Source: Emticicia sp. 21SJ11W-3 (GTDB taxonomy: Bacteria; Bacteroidota; Bacteroidia; Cytophagales; Spirosomataceae). From it: a stretch of 64,000 nucleotides of DNA. Shown here piece after piece: positions 15,648 to 24,121 of this stretch (within the stretch, counting starts at the first letter, position 1; every line of letters starts with the position of its first letter). The notes under the pieces were generated by a model, which was not told the DNA's origin, did no database searches, and was given only the letters and a program-made list of their open reading frames with translations. The stretch spans positions 1,488,001 through 1,552,000 of the forward strand of contig NZ_CP092074.1 of the NCBI RefSeq assembly GCF_024138715.1, given 5' to 3'. The translations under genes were made by a program, and so were the position numbers.

Positions 15648-18125
15648 ATGTTTAAAAAATTCATCCCTACTATTCTTGCAATTGTTGGCTTTGTTGTGAT
15701 AAGTTTTTTGTATGCTTCTCCGCTTTTGCAAGGAAAAAGACTTGGCCTGCACGATATCCAGATGGCCTCAGCTGCTGCAAAAGAACTAAACGATTTTCAT
15801 AAACAAACAGGTGACTGGGGCTGGTGGACCAACTCTATGTTTGGTGGTATGCCCAGCTATATGATAGTAGGGGGGTATCCGAACAGCTGGTCGAGTTGGA
15901 TAGGCGCCACTTTGCTGGATGTTTTTCCGGTTCCGGCCAATATTTTCATTGCCTTAATGATAGGCTTTTATGTTTTAATGCGTGTACTGAACGTAAACCG
16001 ATGGCTTAGCTTTTTTGGCGCGGTGGCCTATGCGTTTGGTTCTTATAATATGCTTTTTCTGGAGGCAGGTCATATCTCAAAAAATATAGCTGTTGCATTT
16101 GCACCCGGGGTTCTGGCCGGGTTTATTGCGGTTTTCAGAGGCAGGTATTGGCTGGGGGTAGCTATTACCACATTATTTATGGGCTTAGAGATTTATGCCA
16201 ACCATCCGCAAATAACCTATTACCTGTTTTTCTTACTTGGCTTTTATACTATTTTTGAAACCTTCCTTCATGTTAAAAAAGGCAATTTTTCTGGTTTATT
16301 AAAAGCCTACGGTATCATATTAATTGCCCTTACCATTGGTGTTGGCACCAGAGGTATGTATATCTGGAATACCCTGGTTTATTCAAAAGAAACCACACGT
16401 GGCAGGTCAGAGCTCACATTAGGAAATGTAAACGGGTCTTCAGACGGGCTCGACAGAGACTACGCCTTTGGCACCAACTATGCTTTCAGCAAAACCGAAA
16501 CCCTTACTTTACTGGCGCCTAACTTTGTTGGGGGTTCATCTAACGGTAACCTTGGCACCAGCTCTGAAACTTACAAAATGATGGTAGGTAAAGGCGTTGA
16601 CCCTGCAACTGCGCAAAACTTTAGTTCAAGCCTTCCGTTGTATTTTGGGCCGCAAGGTTACACTTCAGGGGCAAACTATTCGGGCATTATTGTTTTGTTT
16701 TTCTTTATTCTGGCTATGTTTATAGTTAAAGACGGTCTAAAGTATGTGCTGCTAGGCACCTCTGTTATTTATTTGTTTATTGCCTGGGGAGCATATTTTA
16801 CCGGTTTTAACTTCTTTATGTTTGAGTACTTTCCGTATTTCAACAAGTTCAGAGACAGCAAGATGATTCTTACCTTGCTGCACCTGTGTCTGGTGGCTGG
16901 TTCAATGTTAGGTATCAAGCAAATTGTTGATAACAACCTTTCATTTAAAGATATCAAAAAGCCATTAATTTATTCGTTGGGTAGTATAGCGGTATTTATA
17001 ATTATTGGTTATTCGCTTATTGATTTCCATTCGCCGACTGATGACGGAATGGTGAAGAGCATGGCGCAGGCTAACGGTCAGGACTTTGCCAATTCTTATC
17101 TTTCAGCAATCATTGCCGACCGTCAATCGGTAGTTTTAAGTGATATTTTCCGCTCATTGTTTTTATTGGCCGCCGCAGCCGGATTAATCTGGGCGTTTAC
17201 CACGCAAAAAATAAAAGCCAATGTTTTTGTTATTGTAATAGGCGTGCTGGGTGCTCTTGATTTGATACTGGTAGATAAACGATATGTTAACAACGAAGAT
17301 TTCAAACCGAAATCGGCAATCATAACACAATCTTACACCCCTTCGCCTGCCGACGAACAGATTTTGCAGGATAAAGACCCTGATTTCAGAGTACTTGACC
17401 TGCACACCGACCAGGGCTTCTGGTCTGATGCCCAGATTTCATATTTCCACAAGTCGGTAGGTGGGTATCACGGCGCTAAACTGAAAAGAATGCAGGAACT
17501 ATACGAAAATGCCATGATAAAAGATGGCAGACTCAACCTGCCTGTATTTAATATGCTGAATACGAAGTATTTTATAACTTCAGGCCAGAACGGTGAGCCA
17601 GTAGCACAGAGGAATCCGGATGCACTGGGCAACGCATGGTTTGTGAACGAAATAAAGGTTGTGAAAAATGCTGACGAAGAATTGAAATCGGTGGCTAATT
17701 TTAATCCTAAAACTGTAGCTTTTGTAGATCAGCGATACAATAGCTACCTGAATGGCCAATCACTAAAACAAGATACAACGGCAACTATAAGGTTAACAGA
17801 CTATAAGCCAAATGCACTAAGCTATGAGTCAAACTCACCAAGTAATCAGGTGGCGGTTTTCTCTGAGGTTTATTACAGAGGTAACGAAGACTGGAAATCT
17901 TATGTTGACGGAGTGGAGACGCCTCATTTCAGAGCTAACTATGTTTTGCGTGCAATGGTTGTACCAGCCGGAAAACATAAAATTGAGTTTAAATTCCAGC
18001 CGAAATCAGTGGTTATAGGTACAAAAATAGATTTATTTTCATCAATAATATTCGTACTGTTGGTTGTTGGTGGTCTGGTAATGGAGTTCAGAACAAATGT
18101 TTCACCAGACAAATCAAAAAAATAA
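15648..18125 (+). CDS. YfhO-family polytopic membrane protein
   Basis: 825 residues from the ATG at 15648; a frame-extending ATG at 15600 would add 16 residues before the first membrane helix and is less likely. Many hydrophobic helices fill residues 1-540 (the first is FIPTILAIVGFVVISFLY), with a large loop after helix 1 carrying WWTNSMFGGMPSY. A soluble C-terminal region of about 230 residues is followed by a last helix near the C-terminus. The plan matches the YfhO/GT-C-like family, linked in Gram-positives to sugar transfer onto cell-wall polymers; in Bacteroidota the role is unproven. The next two genes encode a GT2 glycosyltransferase and a FkbM methyltransferase, in line with surface glycan assembly. 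The soluble part probably faces the periplasm. Confidence 0.85.
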   Translation: MFKKFIPTILAIVGFVVISFLYASPLLQGKRLGLHDIQMASAAAKELNDFHKQTGDWGWWTNSMFGGMPSYMIVGGYPNSWSSWIGATLLDVFPVPANIFIALMIGFYVLMRVLNVNRWLSFFGAVAYAFGSYNMLFLEAGHISKNIAVAFAPGVLAGFIAVFRGRYWLGVAITTLFMGLEIYANHPQITYYLFFLLGFYTIFETFLHVKKGNFSGLLKAYGIILIALTIGVGTRGMYIWNTLVYSKETTRGRSELTLGNVNGSSDGLDRDYAFGTNYAFSKTETLTLLAPNFVGGSSNGNLGTSSETYKMMVGKGVDPATAQNFSSSLPLYFGPQGYTSGANYSGIIVLFFFILAMFIVKDGLKYVLLGTSVIYLFIAWGAYFTGFNFFMFEYFPYFNKFRDSKMILTLLHLCLVAGSMLGIKQIVDNNLSFKDIKKPLIYSLGSIAVFIIIGYSLIDFHSPTDDGMVKSMAQANGQDFANSYLSAIIADRQSVVLSDIFRSLFLLAAAAGLIWAFTTQKIKANVFVIVIGVLGALDLILVDKRYVNNEDFKPKSAIITQSYTPSPADEQILQDKDPDFRVLDLHTDQGFWSDAQISYFHKSVGGYHGAKLKRMQELYENAMIKDGRLNLPVFNMLNTKYFITSGQNGEPVAQRNPDALGNAWFVNEIKVVKNADEELKSVANFNPKTVAFVDQRYNSYLNGQSLKQDTTATIRLTDYKPNALSYESNSPSNQVAVFSEVYYRGNEDWKSYVDGVETPHFRANYVLRAMVVPAGKHKIEFKFQPKSVVIGTKIDLFSSIIFVLLVVGGLVMEFRTNVSPDKSKK

Positions 18126-18167
18126 CTGATTGCAGACTTATTGAATAGTAAACAAAAAACCACAGCT

Positions 18168-19160
18168 ATGGCGGTTGTTTCGGTGTTAATGCCTGTTTTT
18201 AATGCAGAAAAGTATGTAAAAGAAGCCATTAACAGTATTTTAAATCAAACGCTGAAAGACTTTGAACTGATTATATTGAACGATTCGTCTACTGATAACA
18301 GTAAAGATGTTGTTCTTTCAATACAAGATAACCGTATCAGGTACATTGAGAACGAATCTAATCAGGGACTGGCGTTTTCCAGGAATCGCCTGCTCAGTGA
18401 AGCCAAAAGCAAGTATATTGCCTGGCTGGATGCCGATGACATTGCTTATCCTACAAGGTTACAGGATGAAGTTGATTTCTTAGAGGCAAATCCAGGCCAT
18501 GCGATGGTTTCAGGTTGGGCAAGGCTGATTGATTCAGATGGACATGCCACTGGTGATTTCATTAAATCGTACATTCCGGACAAGCACCTGGGCACCTTAC
18601 TTTTGTTTGTAAACTATTTCGTTCAATCTGGCATGATGTTGAGAAGAGAATATCTGCCAGAGGTACATTACAGACCTGAGTATCCGCCGGCAGAAGATTA
18701 CGAGCTCTGGGTTCGTATAGCCGCAAGCCATGCTGTTGCTATTCTGCCCAAAATACTGGTAGACTACCGAATTCATGCTACTAATACAAGTTCTACGCAG
18801 CAGGAACGGTCTGAGAAAGGTATAAAAATGAATCATCGCCATCAGCTAAGCGAATTGGGAATTAATGCCACGCAGGAAGAAATAGATTTGCACTATTCTA
18901 TTGCATTTAAAAAAGCCGAAAGCATTGAATACCTCCGGAAAGCATCGGTGTGGCTTCAAGGCATTAAGGCACAAAATAAAATATCCGGTAGGTTTGATGC
19001 GACTTCCTTAGCATATATTTTATCTCACAGATGGATAAAAGTATGTACAAGCAACAAAGCATTGGGTATGCAGGCATTAAAGATTTACTTCAAAAGCCCA
19101 TTGGTACAATTAAGTTTAAGGAATATTTTTTTGATATTACAATATTGTATAAAAAATTAA
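18168..19160 (+). CDS. Family 2 glycosyltransferase
   Basis: 330 residues from the first ATG (18168); a TTG at 18141 would add nine residues. The GT-A nucleotide-binding start VVSVLMPVFNAEKYVKEAI, NDSSTDNS, and the metal-binding DADD (in WLDADDIAYPTR) are all seen, followed by the PAEDYELWVRIA acceptor-site region. It should transfer a sugar from a nucleotide donor in the cytoplasm or at the inner membrane face. It starts 42 bases after the YfhO gene and is followed 19 bases later by a FkbM gene, so the three are likely one operon. Donor and acceptor are unknown. Confidence 0.9.
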   Translation: MAVVSVLMPVFNAEKYVKEAINSILNQTLKDFELIILNDSSTDNSKDVVLSIQDNRIRYIENESNQGLAFSRNRLLSEAKSKYIAWLDADDIAYPTRLQDEVDFLEANPGHAMVSGWARLIDSDGHATGDFIKSYIPDKHLGTLLLFVNYFVQSGMMLRREYLPEVHYRPEYPPAEDYELWVRIAASHAVAILPKILVDYRIHATNTSSTQQERSEKGIKMNHRHQLSELGINATQEEIDLHYSIAFKKAESIEYLRKASVWLQGIKAQNKISGRFDATSLAYILSHRWIKVCTSNKALGMQALKIYFKSPLVQLSLRNIFLILQYCIKN

Positions 19161-19179
19161 GAACATACACCGAAGCCAA

Positions 19180-19896
19180 ATGTATAGCGCTATCTTTAAA
19201 TTATTGCCACTTTTTGATGCTATTAGGCTGAGTATATTGTTTTTTGTAAGAAGATACATTTTCAAATTCGGTAAAGTGATTTTCTCGCAAACAGGTGAAG
19301 AAATCCTGATTCAATGGATATTAAAAGACGTAAAGAATGGCTTTTATTTAGATGTGGGTTGTCATCATCCATATAAGATTTCTAATACTTTTCAGCTATA
19401 TCTAAAAGGCTGGCATGGCATAGCTATTGATGCAAACCCTGCCCTAATTGCCAAGTGGAAAAGAAAGCGTAAAAATGATATTCCGATTATGGCTGCGGTA
19501 TCGGACCAGGAAAAGGAAGTAACATTCTATGAATTTAAAGAGAGTGAAGTCAATACAATGGATGAGGGGATGATGAGAGAATGGAAGCAAAAGTTTAATT
19601 ACAGGAGCGAGAGAAAACTGACAACTCAAACCCTGACATCGGTTTTAGATGCGCACTTACCCAAAGGGCAGAAAATTGATTTGATGACCGTCGATGTAGA
19701 GGGTAACGATTTCAATGTGATTAAATCAATTGATTTGGCTGTTTATCGCCCTAAGCTAATAGTGGTTGAGATTCATAATACTGATTTATCTGATATTCAT
19801 GAGAACGAAATTTACAAATACCTTTCAGGTAAGAATTATAAGCTGGTAAGTTTTGCAACTATGAATGGCTATTTCCTCGATGCCACGCAGGCTTGA
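19180..19896 (+). CDS. FkbM family methyltransferase
   Basis: 238 residues. The AdoMet-binding start YLDVGCHHP (residues about 56-64) and GIAIDANP match motif I and the acidic strand-2 end of FkbM enzymes; LMTVDVEGNDFNVIKSID is the diagnostic FkbM block near residue 170. These enzymes O-methylate sugars or lipids, often in glycan clusters. A hydrophobic N-terminal stretch (about residues 5-30) may touch the membrane. Last gene of the yfhO-GT2-fkbM group. A strong terminator follows at 19993. The substrate is unknown. Confidence 0.88.
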   Translation: MYSAIFKLLPLFDAIRLSILFFVRRYIFKFGKVIFSQTGEEILIQWILKDVKNGFYLDVGCHHPYKISNTFQLYLKGWHGIAIDANPALIAKWKRKRKNDIPIMAAVSDQEKEVTFYEFKESEVNTMDEGMMREWKQKFNYRSERKLTTQTLTSVLDAHLPKGQKIDLMTVDVEGNDFNVIKSIDLAVYRPKLIVVEIHNTDLSDIHENEIYKYLSGKNYKLVSFATMNGYFLDATQA

Positions 19897-19992
19897 TTAG
19901 AAAAGCCTTTTGATTCAGAATTCTAATATGTATCAGAATCTTAATTGTATAAATGATTAACTTCTTCTAATAGGCAAATTACCTGAATTAAT

Positions 19993-20033
19993 AACCCAAA
20001 CACCTAACAACACTGGTGTTTGGGTTCTTTTTT
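19993..20033 (+). terminator. Terminator after the glycan operon
   Basis: A perfect 12-bp stem AACCCAAACACC (19993-20004) / GGTGTTTGGGTT (20015-20026) followed by CTTTTTT. Confidence 0.9.
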
Positions 20034-20047
20034 ATAAATAATAGCCT

Positions 20048-20055
20048 TAACTTTG
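20048..20055 (+). promoter_or_regulatory. -7 element for the agmatine deiminase gene
   Basis: TAACTTTG matches TAnnTTTG. The leader to the GTG at 20107 would be about 45 nt. A TTTG at 20019-20022 lies 25 bases upstream, just outside the usual spacing, and is inside the preceding terminator. Confidence 0.5.
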
Positions 20056-20106
20056 CGCTCATTTAAAATTTTCTGTTTCTAATCATCAATTAAAACTGAG
20101 AAAATA

Positions 20107-21153
20107 GTGCTTATTACTCCTAAACAAAAAGGTTTTTTCTTTCCAGCTGAATGGCATCCGCATCGCGCAACATGGTTGAGTTTCCCGCAGAGTTCTGATT
20201 CCTGGGATTACGGCGAGCGTTTGGAAAGAATTTATCCCTCATACATGGCTTTCATTAAAGCAATTGCTGAAAGTGAGAAAGTATGCATCAATGCCACTAA
20301 TGAAGAGCAAAAATCACTAATAACGAAATTACTTGAGCAATACGAGATAGACCCCTTGCAGGTTGAGATTCCTGTGCATCCATCAAACGATTCCTGGTGC
20401 CGGGATCACGGCCCGGCTTTCCTGATCAACCCCAACACAAAAGAGCGGATGATAGTAGAATGGGGCTATAATGCCTGGGGCGGAAAGTATCCACCCTATG
20501 ACGATGACGACCGCATACCGGTTAGAATCGCTGAGTATCTGCGTTTGCCTTATGTAGAGCCGGGTATTATTATGGAAGGTGGGTCTGTTGAATTTAATGG
20601 CAAAGGAACCGTTCTTACCAGTAAATCCTGTTTATTGAATCCCAATCGGAATCCCCATCTGAATCAACAACAGATTGAACAATATCTGCAGGATTACTAC
20701 GGAGTTGAACAGATTTTATGGGTAACTGATGGAATAGTAGGAGATGATACAGACGGACACATTGATGACACCACACGCTTTTATAATGAAGACTCGGTGC
20801 TGACGGTAGTAGAACATGATAAAACAGATGATAATTACCATCCGTTAAAGCAGAATCTGGAAGACCTCGGCAAAATGACATTGCTGAACGGAAAGTCTTT
20901 AAATATTAAAGAGTTACCAATGCCAAATGCTGTATATGACAGCGGCATACGTTTACCGGCTTCTTATGCTAATTTCCTGATTACAAACGGTTCTGTTATT
21001 GTGCCAACTTACAGATGCAATAAAGACGATGTAGCACTGGATATTATACAATCCTGCTTCCCGGACAGAAAGATAACAGGCATAGATGCCACAGAGATTA
21101 TCTGGGGGTTGGGTAGTTTTCATTGTTTATCTCAACAAGAGCCTATCGTTTAA
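20107..21153 (+). CDS. aguA: Agmatine deiminase / peptidyl-arginine deiminase family (guanidino hydrolase)
   Basis: 348 residues with a GTG start; the frame has no ATG before residue 50, and the start gives the family N-terminus FFFPAEWHPHRATWLSFP. Other landmarks: NDSWCRDHGPAF, WGYNAWGGKYPP, IIMEGGSVEFNG, DTDGHIDDTTRF and the C-terminal nucleophile C340 in SFHCLSQQEP. The family converts agmatine to N-carbamoylputrescine and ammonia in the cytoplasm. A small conserved gene starts on the very next base. No carbamoylputrescine amidase gene is nearby. A related Porphyromonas-type peptidyl-arginine deiminase is unlikely because there is no signal peptide. Confidence 0.9.
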   Translation: MLITPKQKGFFFPAEWHPHRATWLSFPQSSDSWDYGERLERIYPSYMAFIKAIAESEKVCINATNEEQKSLITKLLEQYEIDPLQVEIPVHPSNDSWCRDHGPAFLINPNTKERMIVEWGYNAWGGKYPPYDDDDRIPVRIAEYLRLPYVEPGIIMEGGSVEFNGKGTVLTSKSCLLNPNRNPHLNQQQIEQYLQDYYGVEQILWVTDGIVGDDTDGHIDDTTRFYNEDSVLTVVEHDKTDDNYHPLKQNLEDLGKMTLLNGKSLNIKELPMPNAVYDSGIRLPASYANFLITNGSVIVPTYRCNKDDVALDIIQSCFPDRKITGIDATEIIWGLGSFHCLSQQEPIV

Positions 21154-21498
21154 ATGTTAAATCTTCATAAAAAAACTTTCCGTGCTGTGCGCAATGCTGC
21201 CAATGGCGATGTTGGCGATGAAACCCTTTTCCACTATAGTCAGGAAGCAGATGTGGTATGGGCTGAGTATGCGGGTGGCGCAGTTGTAAAAGGATTTATT
21301 ATTGCTAAGATGCTGCAAAACAGTGTTTTAGACATGAGGTACGAGCATTTGAATACAGCAGGCGAGCTAATGACCGGCAAATGCATATCTACACCAGAAT
21401 TACTGCCCGACGGGCGTATCAGGCTACATGAAAAATGGCAGTGGACAAGCGGGGATTTATCGTCTGGAGAGTCTGTTGTGGAAGAAATAATCGGTTAA
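21154..21498 (+). CDS. Small conserved protein, often labelled 'N-acetylglutamate synthase' without proof
   Basis: 114 residues. It begins FRAVRNAANGDVGDETLFHY and contains an AEYAGGAVVKGF strand pair, LDMRYEHLNT, GELMTGKC and the C-terminal LHEKWQWTSGD, a pattern I recognise from small Bacteroidota proteins usually auto-annotated as N-acetylglutamate synthase. It lacks the acetyl-CoA loop of GNAT enzymes, and its repeated short beta strands look more like a small beta-barrel or MORN-like fold. The ATG directly abuts the agmatine deiminase stop (TAA then ATG), so translation is probably coupled. Function unknown. Confidence 0.75.
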   Translation: MLNLHKKTFRAVRNAANGDVGDETLFHYSQEADVVWAEYAGGAVVKGFIIAKMLQNSVLDMRYEHLNTAGELMTGKCISTPELLPDGRIRLHEKWQWTSGDLSSGESVVEEIIG

Positions 21499-21693
21499 AC
21501 TTCGTAAAAAGCAGATTTTTCCGTTATTTTTGATTTCTTTAAGTTATATAGTTTTATGCGACTTTTTTAAGAGGTGGCAAACCTAAACAAAGTTAGTATT
21601 CATCACAATAATTTTTAAACGCTCAGAGTTTAGTTATTGTAAAGCAGTAGCATGTATTTTTCGTGTTGCTTTGATGATTGACAAGTGCAATTT

Positions 21694-24078
21694 ATGAAGC
21701 CATTTTATAGGATACTTACATATACATTATTGATATCTTCCCAGTTTTCGTGCCAGATTCTGAAAAAGGCACCAACTGATACAGATAAGACATCAAACAG
21801 CAAGTCGGTTACCAAAAGCCAGTCGGTGCCGGAGCAGGGGGTTCCTGTAGTTCAGGTTAACTCAGAACCAGTGGGGCTAACGGTTGGTAATCAGGAAGTT
21901 CGTGTTTCTGAAGTAAAAAGGGAAGTTGAAAAACTGGTAGTTTCAGACTCGGTTACTGTTGAAAAGGCATTAGAACAGGTTATTCAGGACCAGCGTATAA
22001 TGTTAGAGGCGCAGAGAAGAGGCTACGACAAGTCTAAAGAGTTTAATGAAGAGTTGCAGACCTACCACAATATTCTGGCAGATGCTTACCTGACAGATAG
22101 CGTAACAATTAAGGCTTTATTGAAAGAAACCTATGACTGGCTGCTACAGGAAGTGAGAGGGGGGCATATAATGTTACAACTTCCGGAGTTTGCAAGCCCG
22201 GCTGATACTGCTGCGGTATATAGCCGTTTGGTTGATATACGCCGTAGAGCCGTGGAAGGAGAAAGTTTTGAGGTATTGGCCAACCAGTTTTCTGACGATA
22301 AAAAGACAAGTATCAAAGGAGGCGACCTGGGCTGGTTTACTGCATTGCAACTTGTGTATCCGCTTGAAAAAGCCGCCTTTACTATACCGGTAGGCCAAAT
22401 ATCAATGCCGGTAAGAACCAAAGCCGGGTATCATCTGGTAAAAGTACGCGAGCGCAGACCAAACAGCGGAAAAGTTCTGGTACAGCATATTTTAAAAGTA
22501 GTGCCACCCAACGCAGCAGACTCAGTAGCTTTGAGAGCCAAAACAGAGATAGACTCATTGTATGCGGCTTTAAAGCAGGGAACTGTTTTTGAGGCGCTTT
22601 GCGAAAAACATTCTGACGATTACCGGACCAGAAATAATGGTGGTTTACTGCCGGTTTTTGGTGTTGGTACCAGAGAAGAAACGGCGTTTGAAGAAGCCGC
22701 TTTTGCACTAAAAGAAGGTGAGATTTCAAAGCCTGTACGAACTTCAGCAGGCTGGCATATTATCAGGCTGGCAAGAAAATTACCGCTAGAGTCTTACGAA
22801 GAATTACTGCCTAAATTGAAAGAAAAGGTCGTTACAGATTCAAGAGGAGATCTGGTAAGAGATAATGCACTGAGCAGATTGAAACGAGATATGCACTTTG
22901 CTGAAAATGATGAAACCGTTAAAGGTGCCATTGCCACAGCAGATACCAACCTCTTTAAGCGCCGTTGGGGGTACTCGTTGAGCAGCCCGCTTACGGCAAG
23001 TACCATTTTTACTATTAATAATAACGAAATAAAAGCCAAAGCATTTTTTGATTATGTAATGGAGAGGCAATTGGTTGAAAGAGTGCCATCTGGCTATACT
23101 CCCGAAATCTGGATGCGAAGCTTTTATAAAAAGTTTGTTGATAAAAATGTAAAAGAGTATGCACAATTGCATCTGGAAGAGGTTAATCCTGATTTCAAAT
23201 CGATGATGCAGGAATACAGCGCGGGTTTCTTGAAGGTGCAGTTGTTGAATGACCTTGTTTTTGAAAAATCTGTTGCCGATACGCTGGGTCAACGTGCGTT
23301 TTATGAGAAGAACAAAGAAAAATACAGAATGCCAGAGCGTATTCAGGGTAGTCTGGTTGTAGCCAAAGACGCCAGAACGCTTGAGCAGGTAAAGGAAATT
23401 TTTGCTAAGGGTGTTCCGTATCCGCTTAACAGCACCATGAGAACCCCACTTTATTACGATAAGTATGCCAGTGAGCTAACCGCCGAACATAAAAAAATAC
23501 TGGCCAGCCTTCTGGAAATAATGCGAGCCAACAAAGGGTATATAGTTGAAATAGGCGGTTACGCAGATCATAACGAAAACAATAGCAACTCGGCAGAAAG
23601 AATTGAGAAGGTAAAGAGCTTTCTCATAGCAAACGGTTTGCCAATAGAAAGAATAATTGAAAACGACTATGTAAAAACAAAACCTGCCGACCGTTTTGAC
23701 TGGACAAAAAACCAGCGCGTAACCTTTATTTTCTTTAGCAACTCTAAAAAAGATGTAGAAAAAAGATTCAATAGAAAAGATAACGAGGCTGTTTCAATTG
23801 AAGAAGGGTATTTTAAAAAGGGTGACAATATTTTTGTTGATGGATTTAAATGGGAGCCGGGAAGCCGTTCAATGACTAAAAATGGTAGTTTTGTAGAACT
23901 GAATATAGAAAGGATTGAACCGGCAAGGTATAAAACATTGCGTGAGGCCCGTGGACAGGTCTTGGCTGATTATCAGAAACAACTGGAGGTCCAGCTAAAC
24001 AAGGAGCTGGAGCTGCGATATCCGGTTAAGATAAATAAAGAAGAATTAGAAAAGGTAATTGATAACCGAAAACAATAA
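21694..24078 (+). CDS. Periplasmic peptidyl-prolyl isomerase with two parvulin domains and an internal OmpA-like domain
   Basis: 794 residues from the ATG at 21694 (a GTG three codons earlier is possible). A signal-like segment ends SQFSC, perhaps a lipoprotein cleavage site. Two parvulin domains follow: about residues 150-255 (GGHIMLQL, FSDDKKTSIKGGDLGW, AGYHLVKV) and 258-365 (VQHILKVV, HSDDYRTRNNGGLLPVF, AGWHIIRL). Then comes a SurA-like helical region, and at about 585-690 an OmpA/MotB-type block (IVEIGGYADHNENN, SAERIEKVKSFLIANGLPIERI cut at its motifs, NQRVTFIFF) that in other proteins holds peptidoglycan. The C-terminal 100 residues return to the chaperone-like part. Likely role: outer-membrane protein folding while held near the cell wall. 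It is followed by a second SurA-type gene after 43 bases. Confidence 0.87.
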   Translation: MKPFYRILTYTLLISSQFSCQILKKAPTDTDKTSNSKSVTKSQSVPEQGVPVVQVNSEPVGLTVGNQEVRVSEVKREVEKLVVSDSVTVEKALEQVIQDQRIMLEAQRRGYDKSKEFNEELQTYHNILADAYLTDSVTIKALLKETYDWLLQEVRGGHIMLQLPEFASPADTAAVYSRLVDIRRRAVEGESFEVLANQFSDDKKTSIKGGDLGWFTALQLVYPLEKAAFTIPVGQISMPVRTKAGYHLVKVRERRPNSGKVLVQHILKVVPPNAADSVALRAKTEIDSLYAALKQGTVFEALCEKHSDDYRTRNNGGLLPVFGVGTREETAFEEAAFALKEGEISKPVRTSAGWHIIRLARKLPLESYEELLPKLKEKVVTDSRGDLVRDNALSRLKRDMHFAENDETVKGAIATADTNLFKRRWGYSLSSPLTASTIFTINNNEIKAKAFFDYVMERQLVERVPSGYTPEIWMRSFYKKFVDKNVKEYAQLHLEEVNPDFKSMMQEYSAGFLKVQLLNDLVFEKSVADTLGQRAFYEKNKEKYRMPERIQGSLVVAKDARTLEQVKEIFAKGVPYPLNSTMRTPLYYDKYASELTAEHKKILASLLEIMRANKGYIVEIGGYADHNENNSNSAERIEKVKSFLIANGLPIERIIENDYVKTKPADRFDWTKNQRVTFIFFSNSKKDVEKRFNRKDNEAVSIEEGYFKKGDNIFVDGFKWEPGSRSMTKNGSFVELNIERIEPARYKTLREARGQVLADYQKQLEVQLNKELELRYPVKINKEELEKVIDNRKQ

Positions 24079-24121
24079 GTTATAGTACTGCAACGATAGA
24101 AAATAACAGACTCCCAATTTT

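Noticed and set aside
22840-23292. Minus-strand open frame of 150 codons within the PPIase gene
   Set aside because: Antisense to a gene with clear domains; no signal, motif or promoter of its own.
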